A stretch of DNA of 64,000 bases from Hydrogenovibrio sp049975065 (GCA_049975065.1 JBNGDN010000002.1), one strand, 5' to 3'; shown: positions 1-8,944, counted from the stretch's first letter. Numbers and translations are program-made. The notes: a model not told the origin generated them from the letters alone.

Positions 1-53
1 ACGAGCACAGCGCTGATCAGCACCCATAGAATATCAACCGATTGATCACTCAT
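1..53 (-). CDS. amt: Ammonium transporter (Amt), 5' end only
   Basis: The reverse strand opens with ATG at 53 and reads MSDQSVDILWVLISAVLV before leaving the window. This matches the periplasmic N-terminus and start of the first membrane helix of Amt/MEP ammonium channels, where ILWVL followed by a Leu/Val-rich stretch is typical. Only 17 residues are visible, so neither the channel residues nor a possible C-terminal signalling domain can be checked. The gene is transcribed leftward, away from ridA. Confidence 0.6.
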   Translation of the reverse strand, partial: MSDQSVDILWVLISAVL

Positions 54-372
54 CGCTATCTGACCCGAATGTTTTATAAATTTGCATCGACCTTTCTTGC
101 CCCTGTTTTCGCAAGAAATATGGCTCGATTAATCATTTACAAGCAATATTTATACCCTTTTTAGAATAGGCTTATAAAGCATGGGTATTGGATGTGGGCG
201 GCGGTTTTGTTTGAAAAGTTTAATGTAAAGATGCACTTTTTTGGTGAAAATGTGATCGTTTAAGGTGCGATTGTTGGTGTAGCCATTGACATTCGGGTGC
301 GTTGCAATCGTGCTCGGAAATCGACTGGGTTCCAATCGATTTCCGTGTGGCGTGTCATTTCGGTAGGCGGTC
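54..372. other. Intergenic region between amt and ridA with a hairpin
   Basis: I see no convincing gene in these 319 bp; the longest reading frame has no family features. The ridA-proximal end holds a 10-bp perfect stem, CGGAAATCGA/TCGATTTCCG at 315-345 with an 11-nt loop. It has no T-run on either side, so it is a possible but unproven terminator for ridA. The AT-rich part near 60-170 should contain the amt promoter; I could not assign -35/-10 or sigma-54 boxes with confidence. Confidence 0.4.
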
Positions 373-759
373 TCAGTAAGAGGAAAGCACCATGACACCG
401 TCCATTTCCACATCGGTGCCTTTCGGCAGTTCTTTGACACCGACGGCGGCACGCGCCGGATAAGGCTGTTCAAAGTATTGCGCCATGATTTCATTAACGG
501 TGGCGAAATGGCTGAGGTCGGTCAAGAAAATATTCAGTTTGACGATGTCTTGCAAGTTGCCTCCGGCGGCTTCACACACGGCGGTCAGGTTTTTGAAAAC
601 CTGGTGGATGCGTTCGGCAATATCGCCTTCTTGCAGAGTCATTGTTTCGGGAATCAAGGCAATCTGTCCGGAGAGGTAGACGGTGTTGTCGACTCTAACG
701 GCTTGTGAATAAGTGCCGATTGCCTGTGGCGCTTTATCGGTGGCAATGATTTCTCGCAT
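373..759 (-). CDS. ridA: RidA family reactive intermediate/imine deaminase
   Basis: This 128-residue protein has the YjgF/YER057c/UK114 fold signature: IGTYSQAV near the N-terminus, VYLSGQI, the central NIFLTDLSHFATVNEIM segment, and the AAVGVKELPKGTDVEMD block. That block contains the Arg/Glu region forming the inter-subunit active site. Family members hydrolyse reactive enamine/imine intermediates, such as 2-aminoacrylate made by PLP enzymes, to ketoacids in the cytoplasm. An AGGAAAA ribosome-binding site precedes the ATG. In many proteobacteria the order is gmk-rpoZ-spoT-ridA; here ridA has the same orientation as spoT but a divergent metal-transport operon lies between them. Confidence 0.93.
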   Translation of the reverse strand: MREIIATDKAPQAIGTYSQAVRVDNTVYLSGQIALIPETMTLQEGDIAERIHQVFKNLTAVCEAAGGNLQDIVKLNIFLTDLSHFATVNEIMAQYFEQPYPARAAVGVKELPKGTDVEMDGVMVLSSY

Positions 760-965
760 GACGTTTTCCTCACTATGGGGGGTTGAAAAGGGTAGCTGAA
801 AAAAGCTTGGATTTTAGCACAAAATGCGAAGACGGTGGCTGACGAGCCGATAACGGTTTTTGCCAGGCCTGGTCATTAGCCTGGTTTACGACGCTTGGTT
901 TACGAAGCCTGGGTTCAGTCATTATTTCTGCATTTCGCTGCGTTTTTCTGAGTTAAAGAGGGGAT

Positions 966-993
966 TTGTGAGGACTTTGGTTTGTGCTATACT
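966..993 (+). promoter_or_regulatory. Sigma-70-type promoter of the metal ABC operon
   Basis: TTGTGA at 966-971 and TATACT at 988-993 are separated by 16 bp and lie 60 bp before the first ATG of the operon. The predicted transcript start falls just upstream of the inverted repeat at 1011-1024. Assigned by consensus matching only. Confidence 0.5.
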
Positions 994-1010
994 GGCCGAG
1001 TTTTTAATTA

Positions 1011-1024
1011 TTAGCCTTGGCTAA
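1011..1024 (+). promoter_or_regulatory. Candidate DtxR/MntR-type operator
   Basis: TTAGCC-TT-GGCTAA is a perfect inverted repeat of two 6-bp arms, directly downstream of the predicted transcript start. The arms resemble the AGCCT/AGGCT-containing boxes bound by DtxR- and MntR-family metalloregulators. The operon it precedes encodes such a repressor domain fused to a permease, so autoregulation is an attractive inference. Confidence 0.5.
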
Positions 1025-1052
1025 ATTTTCAATCAGGTGGGTGAAAGAGTGA

Positions 1053-1952
1053 ATGGATATTAATGGGTATTTGAGTCGTGTCGTGTTCGTTGTCGTCAGT
1101 CTTTTGCCGTGGTCGTTACAGGCTGAGCCGCTGAAGGTGGTTGCCACCACTGGCTTGGTGGGCGATCTGGTAACGCATATTGGTCAGGATCGGGTTGAGG
1201 TGACGGCGTTAATGGGCACCGGAGTGGATCCGCATCTGTATAAAGCCACTCACGGTGATCTGCGACGCTTGCAACAGGCGGACGTGATTTTCTACAACGG
1301 GTTGCATTTGGAAGGCAAAATGCAGGACATTCTGGAAAAACTGGCGCGAAAAAAGCCGGTGTTTGCGGTGACGTCGCAGTTTCCGAAGGATGCGATTTTG
1401 CATTTCGGGCAGGCCACGGATCCGCACGTCTGGTTTGATGTGCGCCTGTGGCAAAGAGCGGGTGAGTTTGTATTGAAAACGCTGGTCGAGCTGGATCCAC
1501 GGAATGCGGTGCATTATCAGCAAAATGCAAAGGATTATCTGCAGCAATTGGCGGACTTGAATATTTGGGTCGCCGAGCAGATTCAAACGATTCCAAGTCA
1601 ACAGCGGGTGCTGATTACCGCGCACGATGCGTTTGGGTATTTCGGGCGTGCTTACGGCATGGAAGTGCGGGGCTTGCAGGGCATCAGCACCGCATCGGAA
1701 TTTGGGCTGCATGACATTAAGCGGTTAAAAGATTTGATTGTCGAGCGCCATATCAAGGCGGTGTTTGTGGAGTCCAGCGTGCCGAAAAAGTTCCTGCAAT
1801 CGTTGGTGGCCGGGGTGAATGAGGCGGGTGGTCATCTGGTCATCGGGGGCGAGCTTTATTCGGATGCGCTGGGGCTGCCTGGCACGCCGCAAGCCACTTA
1901 TATCGGTATGATGCAGCATAATGTGACTACCATCGTCGAGGCGTTGAAATAA
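1053..1952 (+). CDS. Metal ABC transporter substrate-binding protein (TroA/ZnuA family)
   Basis: This is the periplasmic cluster A-I solute-binding protein, 299 residues, for Mn2+, Zn2+ or Fe2+. A signal peptide (residues 1-24, ending SLQA) is followed by VVATTGLVGDLV. The expected metal ligands are visible: His in DPHLY, His in DPHVWFD, the HDAFGYF motif, and an Asp/Glu near the end (GGELYSDAL). There is no His/Asp-rich loop, which argues against a classical ZnuA and favours the TroA/MntC/YtgA type. It heads a four-gene operon: the ATPase starts 2 bp after its stop. Exact metal specificity cannot be read from the sequence. Confidence 0.9.
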   Translation: MDINGYLSRVVFVVVSLLPWSLQAEPLKVVATTGLVGDLVTHIGQDRVEVTALMGTGVDPHLYKATHGDLRRLQQADVIFYNGLHLEGKMQDILEKLARKKPVFAVTSQFPKDAILHFGQATDPHVWFDVRLWQRAGEFVLKTLVELDPRNAVHYQQNAKDYLQQLADLNIWVAEQIQTIPSQQRVLITAHDAFGYFGRAYGMEVRGLQGISTASEFGLHDIKRLKDLIVERHIKAVFVESSVPKKFLQSLVAGVNEAGGHLVIGGELYSDALGLPGTPQATYIGMMQHNVTTIVEALK

Positions 1953-1953
1953 T

Positions 1954-2754
1954 ATGGAGGCTTGGAAAACCATTGAAAATTCGCCGCTGACGGTGACGCA
2001 GTTGAGCATGCGCTATCAATACAAGCCGGTGTTGACCGATGTGAGTTTCGCCATTCCGGAAGGTCAGAACATTGCCATCGTCGGGCCGAACGGGGCGGGG
2101 AAGTCCACGTTACTGAAAGGCATTATGGGCTTGGAGCCGTTGATGAGCGGTGAAGTGCGTTTTTTCGGGCAACCGCTGAAACAGAAGCAGTTGTCGGTGG
2201 CCTATGTGCCGCAACGCGAGGAGTCGGATTGGGATTTCCCGATTAATGTGATGGACGTGGTGTTAATGGGGCGACACGGTCATTTGAGGTTCTGGCAACG
2301 TCCGTCGCGCGACGATGTGCTGATGGCCGAGCAGGCGTTGGCACGGGTCAGTATGCTGGATTTTAAGGATCGTCAAATCAGCCAGCTGTCTGGTGGTCAA
2401 CAGCAACGGGTGTTTTTGGCGCGGGCTTTGGCGCAAAAAGCCAGCCTGTATCTAATGGACGAACCCTTTGCCGGGGTGGATGTCACCACTGAGAAAGCCA
2501 TTATTGAGTTATTTAACGAGTTGAAATTGCAAAACAAAACCATTGTCTGTGTGCATCACGACTTGAACACCGTTGGCGATTATTTCGACTGGGTGTTGCT
2601 GGTGAATGCGCGTTTGGTGGCGGCCGGGCCGGTGCAGGAAGTGATGACGCCGGAAAACCTTAATAAAACCTATGGCGGTCGTCTGTCGCTGTTGAGCGAA
2701 ATGACCGAAAAGCTCTACCGCTCCAATCTGGATAAGGTGCACGATGACGAGTGA
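1954..2754 (+). CDS. Metal ABC transporter ATP-binding protein
   Basis: A 266-residue cytoplasmic ATPase of the metal importer. It has Walker A GPNGAGKST (about residue 44), a Q-loop around VPQRE, the ABC signature LSGGQQQR, Walker B LYLMDEP and the switch His in VHHDL. It follows the binding-protein gene by 2 bp and its last 11 bp overlap the first permease gene, so translation is likely coupled. The family is the ZnuC/TroB/YtgB branch. Confidence 0.93.
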   Translation: MEAWKTIENSPLTVTQLSMRYQYKPVLTDVSFAIPEGQNIAIVGPNGAGKSTLLKGIMGLEPLMSGEVRFFGQPLKQKQLSVAYVPQREESDWDFPINVMDVVLMGRHGHLRFWQRPSRDDVLMAEQALARVSMLDFKDRQISQLSGGQQQRVFLARALAQKASLYLMDEPFAGVDVTTEKAIIELFNELKLQNKTIVCVHHDLNTVGDYFDWVLLVNARLVAAGPVQEVMTPENLNKTYGGRLSLLSEMTEKLYRSNLDKVHDDE

Positions 2755-4153
2755 TTTTGTCGCCTATTCGCCGGATTACTGGGCGCTGTTTCTGGCGTTT
2801 TGGCGATTCGAGGATGCCAATGCCGTCTGGGTGATGGTCGGCTCGATTTTGCTGGGCTTCAGTGCGTCGGTGATTGGCGGATTTGCCTTTTTGCGCAAGC
2901 GTTCCTTAATGGGCGATGCGCTGGCGCATGCCGCTTTGCCTGGGGTGATGACAGCGTTTATTTTATTTCATGCCCAGTCGCCATTGCTGATGTTTTTCGG
3001 TGCGCTGTTTAGCAGTTTTATGGGGCTGTTCCTCATGGATTGGCTTCCCAAGCACACCAAAATCAAGCCGGATGCCGCCATGGCGATTACCTTATCGTTT
3101 TTCTTTGCACTGGGACTGATGGAGCTGTCGTACATTCAGGGCATGGAGGTGGCGGGCAAGTCAGGCCTGGACAAAATTCTGTTTGGTCAGGCGGCGGCGA
3201 TGCTGCCGAGCGATATTTACCTGTTGTCAGCGGTGGCCGTCGTGGTGTTGCTGACGGTGGCGGTTTTCTTCCAGAAATTCCGTTTGATTGCCTTTAACCG
3301 AACCTATGCGCAATCGCTGGGGCTGAACATTGCGTTTTATGAATTGGTGCTGGCGCTGCTGATTGTGATGTCAGTGGTCATCGGCTTGCAGATCGTTGGG
3401 GTGGTGTTGATGGCGGCGGTGCTGTTGACGCCGGTGGCGGCGGCACGCTTCTGGGGGCATAATCTGTCGGTTATGCTGATGACCGCTGGGTTGATTGGCG
3501 GTGTCAGTGGGCTGTTGAGTGCCAACATTTCCTATATGGCACCGGCCATGCCCACCGGGCCTTGGATGGTGGTGGTGTTGTCGTTGGTGTTTGCGGTGTC
3601 CTTTTTATTTGCGCCGCAACGTGGCTTGCTTTCCAATGTGTTGCGGCAGCGTCGCCTGCGACGTCAGGTGTGTGATGAAAATGTGCTGCGCACTTTGTAT
3701 GTACTCAATGAACGTCACCCAGCCAATCGTCATCATGCTCAAACCGATTTGGCGTTGGATTTGCCGTTTGGAGAAGAAGATATTTTGACGTTGCGCACCA
3801 TGCCATTGGCAGAATTGAAAGAGACTTTGGCGCGAATGAAAAAACAGGGCTGGTTGACCGCAACGGAAACCGTGCGGGCGGTGGCACTTTCACCCGCCGG
3901 TGCGGAACGGGCGATGGCGCTGACACGCCGTCATCGTCTTTGGGAAAACTATTTAACCGAACAGCTGGCGTTAACGCCGGATCAGGTGCACACGCAAGCC
4001 GAACAGATTGAGCATCTGTTAACAGATGAAGAAACCCAAGCGTTGGAGCAAACATTGCGAGGCACGCATCGCCAGGGTTCGCTGAAAGATCCGCATGGAC
4101 GACGAATTCCGGCGGCGCAAGCTTCATCCGAACCCAAAGGAGCCGAATCATGA
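2744..4153 (+). CDS. Metal ABC permease fused to a DtxR-type repressor domain (YtgCR-like)
   Basis: 469 residues, much longer than the roughly 290 of a normal TroC/ZnuB permease. Residues 1-285 are the ABC-3 type permease with multiple membrane helices (for example FLRKRSLMGDALAHAALPG). From about residue 305 the chain becomes a soluble DtxR/MntR-like module. It has a winged helix beginning RTLYVLNERH, the recognition region LKETLARMKKQGWL, then RRHRLWENYLTEQLAL, AEQIEHLLTDE and DPHGRRIP, matching the dimerisation and metal-ligand segment of DtxR. Chlamydia YtgCR has this architecture and releases its repressor by proteolysis; whether that happens here is unknown. The gene overlaps the ATPase gene (11 bp) and the second permease gene (4 bp). 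Confidence 0.85.
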   Translation: MTSDFVAYSPDYWALFLAFWRFEDANAVWVMVGSILLGFSASVIGGFAFLRKRSLMGDALAHAALPGVMTAFILFHAQSPLLMFFGALFSSFMGLFLMDWLPKHTKIKPDAAMAITLSFFFALGLMELSYIQGMEVAGKSGLDKILFGQAAAMLPSDIYLLSAVAVVVLLTVAVFFQKFRLIAFNRTYAQSLGLNIAFYELVLALLIVMSVVIGLQIVGVVLMAAVLLTPVAAARFWGHNLSVMLMTAGLIGGVSGLLSANISYMAPAMPTGPWMVVVLSLVFAVSFLFAPQRGLLSNVLRQRRLRRQVCDENVLRTLYVLNERHPANRHHAQTDLALDLPFGEEDILTLRTMPLAELKETLARMKKQGWLTATETVRAVALSPAGAERAMALTRRHRLWENYLTEQLALTPDQVHTQAEQIEHLLTDEETQALEQTLRGTHRQGSLKDPHGRRIPAAQASSEPKGAES

Positions 4154-5019
4154 TCGGTGATATTTGGATTCTCGCTACGGCCAGTCTGGTGGCGATCAGT
4201 TGTTCGATGGTGGGGGTTTTTCTGGTGTTGCGCCGCATGAGTTTGCTGGGAGATGCCATCAGTCATTCGGTGTTGCTGGGCATTGTGCTAGCCTATTTGA
4301 TTGTTGGGGGACGTTCGGCTGTGGCGATGATGATCGGTGCGACCGCCATAGGGTTGCTGACCGCCTGGTTGTCGAACACGCTGCACCGAGTCGGAAAGCT
4401 GCAGGCCGATGCCAGTATTGGAATTATTTTCACTTGGTTTTTTGCCGTCGGGGTGATTTTGATTTCGGTTTACGCCGGACAGGTGGACTTGGATCAGGAG
4501 TGCGTGCTTTACGGTGAAATTGCGTTTGTGCCGTTTGATACCCTTCTTTGGGGGGAAACCGATCTGGGACCGCGCGCTTTTTGGTTAATTCTGGCCGTCT
4601 TTGTGCTGAATCTGGTGGTTGTCTTAGTGGGGTTTGAGCGCTTTAAACTGGTGTCGTTTCATCCGGCGCTGGCGGTGTCTTTAGGGGTCAATGTGGTGTT
4701 TTGGCATTATTTGTTGATGACGATGGTGTCCTTGACGACCGTGGCGTCGTTCGATGCCGTGGGGGCGATTCTGGTGGTGGCCTTGCTGGTGATTCCGGCC
4801 AGTTCGGCCTATTTATTGGCCCAGTCTTTAAAAGGTATGTTGTGGCTGGCGGCGGCCTATGCACAGCTTTCCGTTTTGGGAGGCTACGCCCTTGCCGTCT
4901 GGTTGGACAGTTCGATTGCCGCATCCATTGCGGTGATGGCCGGGATACTGCTGATGGTGACAGTGTTGATTTTGCAAGCCTTGAAAACACGTCGTCAGGG
5001 ACGATTGGTTCGCGCTTGA
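4150..5019 (+). CDS. Second metal ABC transporter permease (TroD/YtgD-like)
   Basis: A 289-residue polytopic membrane protein of the ABC-3 family. It starts in an ATGA overlap with the fused permease and carries the family motif RRMSLLGDAISHSVLLG. It has no soluble extension, so it pairs with the fused permease as the other half of the translocation channel, as in four-gene tro/ytg operons. It is the last gene of the operon. Confidence 0.9.
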   Translation: MIGDIWILATASLVAISCSMVGVFLVLRRMSLLGDAISHSVLLGIVLAYLIVGGRSAVAMMIGATAIGLLTAWLSNTLHRVGKLQADASIGIIFTWFFAVGVILISVYAGQVDLDQECVLYGEIAFVPFDTLLWGETDLGPRAFWLILAVFVLNLVVVLVGFERFKLVSFHPALAVSLGVNVVFWHYLLMTMVSLTTVASFDAVGAILVVALLVIPASSAYLLAQSLKGMLWLAAAYAQLSVLGGYALAVWLDSSIAASIAVMAGILLMVTVLILQALKTRRQGRLVRA

Positions 5020-5029
5020 CAAGGATATG

Positions 5030-5051
5030 AAAAAGCCTGCTCATAGCAGGC
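5030..5051 (-). terminator. Rho-independent terminator after spoT
   Basis: Read on the minus strand, GCCTGC-TATGA-GCAGGC forms a 6-bp GC-rich hairpin followed by five T, 35 bp past the spoT stop. The hairpin overlaps a one-mismatch copy of the CCAGGCCTGG palindrome (5046-5055). It may also slow transcription from the convergent metal operon. Confidence 0.6.
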
Positions 5052-5085
5052 CTGGTGGTTTTCAATAATCGTGGTTGGTGGCGAA

Positions 5086-7248
5086 TCAGAGTCGTTGAAT
5101 TTTTTCGACGATGGATAGGCGTTTCAGTTTGCGCATGACATCCGCTAGGTGTTTTCGGGTGTGGACGCGGATGACGATGTTCATCAGGCTGTAGGTTTCG
5201 TCTTTGTCTTCGGAGCGGACACGGTCAATGTCGGTTTTCATTTCGGCGATATTGCTGGCAATGGTCGCCAGAGCGCCGCGTCGATTGTGGACTTCGAGTT
5301 GCAGTTCGACATCAAAGGTTTGAGTGATGTTGTCTTCCCAGTTCACATCCAGCCATTTTTCCGGGTGGTTTTTAAAATGGCGCACGTTCTTGCATTCCTG
5401 GCGATGGATGACCAAGCCTTTTTCCGCGCTGATGAAGCCGATGATTTCATCGCCGGGAATGGGGTGGCAACAGCCCGCGAAATTCACAGCCATCCCTTCG
5501 GTGCCGGTGATGACAAGTGGCAGGGCGGATTCGTCGTTGTCGGGCGTTCGGAAGACGGAGTCTTCTTTACCCAGCACGACGTCGTGGATTTGCTTGGCCA
5601 CCAGGTTTGACAGGCGTTTGCCGAGTCCGATCTCTTCCAGTAGCTGATCCCAGTTAGATAGCTTTAACTCAATGGCTAAGCCTTCGCGTATGGCATCGGT
5701 CAAGCCGTTGTATGACATATTGAAGTTGCGCAGCGCTTTTTCCAGCAGTCTCTGGCCGAGTGCACGCGCGGATTCGGACTGCTGGTTTTTCAAAAACGAT
5801 CGAATTTGCGAACGCGCTTTCGCAGTGGTAACAAAATGCAGCCAAGATGGGTTGGGCTGCAGTTCCTTACTGCGGATGATTTCCACGGTTTGTCCGCTTT
5901 CCAGATGGGTGCGTAATGGAATGAGCTTTTTATCGACTCGGCAGCCGACGGTGGCGTGGCCGATATTGGTGTGGACCGCGTAAGCGAAATCCACAGCGGT
6001 GGCGCCGGCCGGTAAAGTGACGATGTCGCCTTTCGGTGTGAAAACATAGATGACATTTGGGAAAAGGTCAATTTTGACGTTTTCCAGGAAATCCAGTGAA
6101 TTGCCTGCGCCCTGTTGAATTTCCAGCAGGTTTTTGACCCATTCCTGAGCGCGGAGCTCAACGGCGGAAATGGGGCGTTCGACCTTGGTTAAAGAATCTT
6201 CTTCCAAGCCTTGTTTGTAGACCCAGTGAGCGGCAATGCCGTGTTCGGAGACTTCGTGCATTTCATTGGTGCGAATCTGGATTTCAATATAGGCACCGAA
6301 AGGGCCGAATAAAACGGTGTGCAATGACTGGTAACCGTTGGATTTGGGGATGGCAATGTAATCTTTGAAGCGCCCGGGAAACGGCTTGTAGAGTGAGTGC
6401 ACCGAGCCGAGAACGCGGTAGCATTCATCCGCTGTGTTCACCACCACGCGGAAGGCGAAAATATCGAGAATTTCGTCAAAGCTCAGGTGCTTGTATTTCA
6501 TCTTCTTATACAGGCTGTAAAGATGCTTTTCTCGCCCGATCACTTGTGCTGGAATGGTGTCTTCTTGCAGGCGCTGGCTGATGGAATCGTTGATCTGTTC
6601 AACGACTTCCGCACGGTTGCCGCGTGATTTTTTCACGGCGTTTTCCAGTACGGCAAAACGGTAGGGGTACATGGCTTTAAAGCCCAAATCTTCCAGCTCG
6701 ATCCGAATGGCGTTAATGCCGAGTCGTGCCGCAATAGGCGCATAGATTTCCAGCGTTTCGCGGGCGATTCGGCGCTGTTTTTCGGGGCGCATGACGCCTA
6801 AAGTGCGCATATTGTGCAGGCGATCGGCCAGTTTGATGAGGATGACGCGAATGTCGCGCGCCATGGCCAGTACCATTTTGCGGAAGCTTTCGGCTTGCGC
6901 TTCTTGGGGGTTGTCGTATTCCAGTTTACCGAGTTTGGTAACGCCATCCACGATTTCGGCGACATTTTCACCGAAGCGGTCGATGATGTCTTGCTTGGAG
7001 AAAGGGGTGTCTTCGATGACATCGTGCAGGATGGCGGCGATCAGACTTTCGTGGTCGAGTTGGATTTCCGCTAGAATTTCGGCGACCGCGACCGGGTGCC
7101 AGATGTAGTCGCCGCCGCTTTTTCGGCTTTGCCCTTGATGTGCCTCTGCACCAAACTCAAAGGCGGCGCGCAGTTGTTTGAGGTGTTTTTTTTTGAGATA
7201 TACCGACGCTTTTTCGATCAGGCCGTCAATGGATGTTGGGGTGGGCAT
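5086..7248 (-). CDS. spoT: Bifunctional (p)ppGpp synthetase/hydrolase
   Basis: A 720-residue RelA/SpoT homologue. The N-terminal HD hydrolase keeps the metal-binding HDVIED motif (about residue 74), so ppGpp hydrolysis should be active. The synthetase region follows (YSLYKKMKYK, with IAIPKSNGYQSLHT near residue 300). Then come the TGS domain (VFTPKGDIVTLPAGATAVDFAYAVHT), a conserved helical/zinc-finger-like region with GCCHPIPGD, and a C-terminal ACT domain. It lies 41 bp after rpoZ and shares its promoter. The cytoplasmic enzyme sets stringent-response alarmone levels. Confidence 0.96.
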   Translation of the reverse strand: MPTPTSIDGLIEKASVYLKKKHLKQLRAAFEFGAEAHQGQSRKSGGDYIWHPVAVAEILAEIQLDHESLIAAILHDVIEDTPFSKQDIIDRFGENVAEIVDGVTKLGKLEYDNPQEAQAESFRKMVLAMARDIRVILIKLADRLHNMRTLGVMRPEKQRRIARETLEIYAPIAARLGINAIRIELEDLGFKAMYPYRFAVLENAVKKSRGNRAEVVEQINDSISQRLQEDTIPAQVIGREKHLYSLYKKMKYKHLSFDEILDIFAFRVVVNTADECYRVLGSVHSLYKPFPGRFKDYIAIPKSNGYQSLHTVLFGPFGAYIEIQIRTNEMHEVSEHGIAAHWVYKQGLEEDSLTKVERPISAVELRAQEWVKNLLEIQQGAGNSLDFLENVKIDLFPNVIYVFTPKGDIVTLPAGATAVDFAYAVHTNIGHATVGCRVDKKLIPLRTHLESGQTVEIIRSKELQPNPSWLHFVTTAKARSQIRSFLKNQQSESARALGQRLLEKALRNFNMSYNGLTDAIREGLAIELKLSNWDQLLEEIGLGKRLSNLVAKQIHDVVLGKEDSVFRTPDNDESALPLVITGTEGMAVNFAGCCHPIPGDEIIGFISAEKGLVIHRQECKNVRHFKNHPEKWLDVNWEDNITQTFDVELQLEVHNRRGALATIASNIAEMKTDIDRVRSEDKDETYSLMNIVIRVHTRKHLADVMRKLKRLSIVEKIQRL

Positions 7249-7289
7249 AAACGTCGGAAAGGTCTCCTTGGCTGAGGTCAGGCGGGCGA

Positions 7290-7514
7290 TCAGGTGAAGT
7301 AAGGCGGCGTGTCCGGGTCGGACATCACGACTTCTTTGTTAATGGTGTTGTCGGCCAGTTCGCGCAGTGCCATGACGGTGGGTTTGTCTTTTTCCCATTC
7401 CAGTGTGGCTTCGGCACCATTCGATAGCTGGCGTGCGCGTTTGGCGGCCAGAATCACCAGCTCAAAACGGTTCTCAACTTGGTCTAAACAATCTTCTACA
7501 GTGACGCGTGCCAT
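7290..7514 (-). CDS. rpoZ: RNA polymerase omega subunit
   Basis: 74 residues beginning MARVTVEDCLDQVENRFELVILAAKRARQL, the near-invariant omega N-terminus, with the conserved KPTVMALRELA segment. Omega helps assemble RNA polymerase and forms part of a ppGpp site. An AGGAAG ribosome-binding site precedes the ATG. It is first in the rpoZ-spoT transcription unit. Confidence 0.96.
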   Translation of the reverse strand: MARVTVEDCLDQVENRFELVILAAKRARQLSNGAEATLEWEKDKPTVMALRELADNTINKEVVMSDPDTPPYFT

Positions 7515-7548
7515 TGGCGGTTCTTCCTATAATTTTCAGTAAACTATT

Positions 7549-7578
7549 ATTTTACCGAATATCGGGCGGTCTATTCAA
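7549..7578 (-). promoter_or_regulatory. Promoter of rpoZ-spoT
   Basis: On the minus strand TTGAAT (7578-7573) and TAAAAT (7554-7549) are spaced by 18 bp, 35 bp before the rpoZ ATG. This shows that rpoZ-spoT has its own promoter and is uncoupled from gmk. Confidence 0.5.
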
Positions 7579-7646
7579 CAACTAATTTTTTTAAAACGAT
7601 TGGAGAGATTGCAACGATTGATTAAAGCAAAATGAATCGTCGGAGG

Positions 7647-8900
7647 TTATTGGCGGGTGTTGTTTCCCAGGGCGGCTAGATAGTCATCAAGCAGGTGCGA
7701 TTTTTCGACCACCAGCTGGTAGGCGGCCTGCCCCATGGCTTGGCGCTCTTCGGGGTGGTCGAGCAAACGGGGCAGTTGCTGTTGCAGCTCGGTTAGGTGG
7801 CGGCATTGTAAGACGCCGTGGCGCTCTATTAACTGCTGGGTTTCTTCTTCGAAATCGGACATGTCCGGTCCGGTAACAATGCAGGCTTTCATTGCCGCCG
7901 GTTCCAGAAGGTTATGCCCGCCTTTTGCAACGAAAGCACCGCCCATAATGACCAGTTTTGCATGCTGATACAACGGCATGAGGCCGCCGATACGGTCGTA
8001 GAGAAAATAGTGGGTTTGGGGTGTGATGGGTTCGTTAAGACTGAGCACCGCCAGTTGTTCGCGAACGGCTACCAGTCGTTTGAGAATGCGCTGGCGTCGT
8101 TTAGGATGACGCGGCACCAGCACCAGTCGTTCGGGGCGGTTTAAGCCTTGCCAGAGTTCGACCAGTGCGGCTTCTTCTTCGGCATGGGTGCTGGCGGCTA
8201 AAACGTATTCAGACGTCTGTCCGCTTGAATCGGGGTTCGGCCATTTCAGCGGGTTGGGGTAGTCGGGTTGCGGGGTGAGTCCGGCGTACTTCAGGTTGCC
8301 GAGCACTTGGAGTGTATCGTCGTCCGCCCCCAGCTGGCGAAACCGATTGGCTTCACTTGGGTTGCGGGCATAAATGTGGCTGACGTAGCGCAAGGTTTGA
8401 CGGTAAAGCCGTTTCACCCAAGCAGGGCTTTTGAGTGTTTTGATTGAAAGGCGTGCGTTAATCAGTTGGATCGGCACACCCTGTTGGTGGGTCAAGCGAT
8501 AGAGGTTGGGCCAGATTTCGGTTTCCAGTACCCATAATTCGTGGGGGTGGTGGTGTTTGAGAAAACGGCGTATGGCAGACGGGTAGTCCAGTGGCAGGTA
8601 GCTGTGCATCACCTTTTGCCGGAAGAGTTCGGTCACCAGTTTGGCCCCGGTTGGGGTGTTGGTGGTGATGAGCAATGGCGTTTCTTGCAAAATAAGCGCG
8701 TTTATCAGGGCCTCGGCGGCTTTGACTTCGCCGACCGAGGCGCAGTGAATCCAAGTGGGATCGGCGCTTGTTGGCGCGGTTCGATAGCCACCAAAGCGTT
8801 CTGCTAGAAAGCGCCAGCCGCCTTGGCGGCGGGTGGCTTCCAGAAGCGTTATCAGGAAAATGACAGGGCTGAAAAGTCGGATCAGTAGCGCGTACAGCAT
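7647..8900 (-). CDS. waaA: 3-deoxy-D-manno-octulosonic acid (Kdo) transferase
   Basis: 417 residues starting MLYALLIRLFSPVIF, a membrane anchor typical of WaaA/KdtA. I chose the ATG at 8900 because it follows AAGG and gives the family N-terminus; an upstream extension would read through the intergenic palindrome at 8930-8939. Family landmarks are CASVGEVKAA, TTNTPTGAKLV, the WVLETEIWPNL motif, and ALVELWQGL/VLVPRHPKRR in the nucleotide-binding half. It transfers Kdo (here probably Kdo8N) from the CMP-sugar to lipid IVA at the inner membrane. It is the last gene of the kdn block. Confidence 0.92.
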   Translation of the reverse strand: MLYALLIRLFSPVIFLITLLEATRRQGGWRFLAERFGGYRTAPTSADPTWIHCASVGEVKAAEALINALILQETPLLITTNTPTGAKLVTELFRQKVMHSYLPLDYPSAIRRFLKHHHPHELWVLETEIWPNLYRLTHQQGVPIQLINARLSIKTLKSPAWVKRLYRQTLRYVSHIYARNPSEANRFRQLGADDDTLQVLGNLKYAGLTPQPDYPNPLKWPNPDSSGQTSEYVLAASTHAEEEAALVELWQGLNRPERLVLVPRHPKRRQRILKRLVAVREQLAVLSLNEPITPQTHYFLYDRIGGLMPLYQHAKLVIMGGAFVAKGGHNLLEPAAMKACIVTGPDMSDFEEETQQLIERHGVLQCRHLTELQQQLPRLLDHPEERQAMGQAAYQLVVEKSHLLDDYLAALGNNTRQ

Positions 8901-8944
8901 CGCCTTAAAATACCGTTTGAGAGGTTTCACCAGGCCTGGTGGAA

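Noticed and set aside
54..372. Sigma-54 promoter for the ammonium transporter gene
   Set aside because: I looked for GG-N10-GC spacing in the AT-rich region and found no copy with the correct distance.
150..494. 114-codon minus-strand reading frame overlapping the ridA 3' end
   Set aside because: No family features, overlaps ridA in another frame, and composition is unlike a protein; treated as non-coding.
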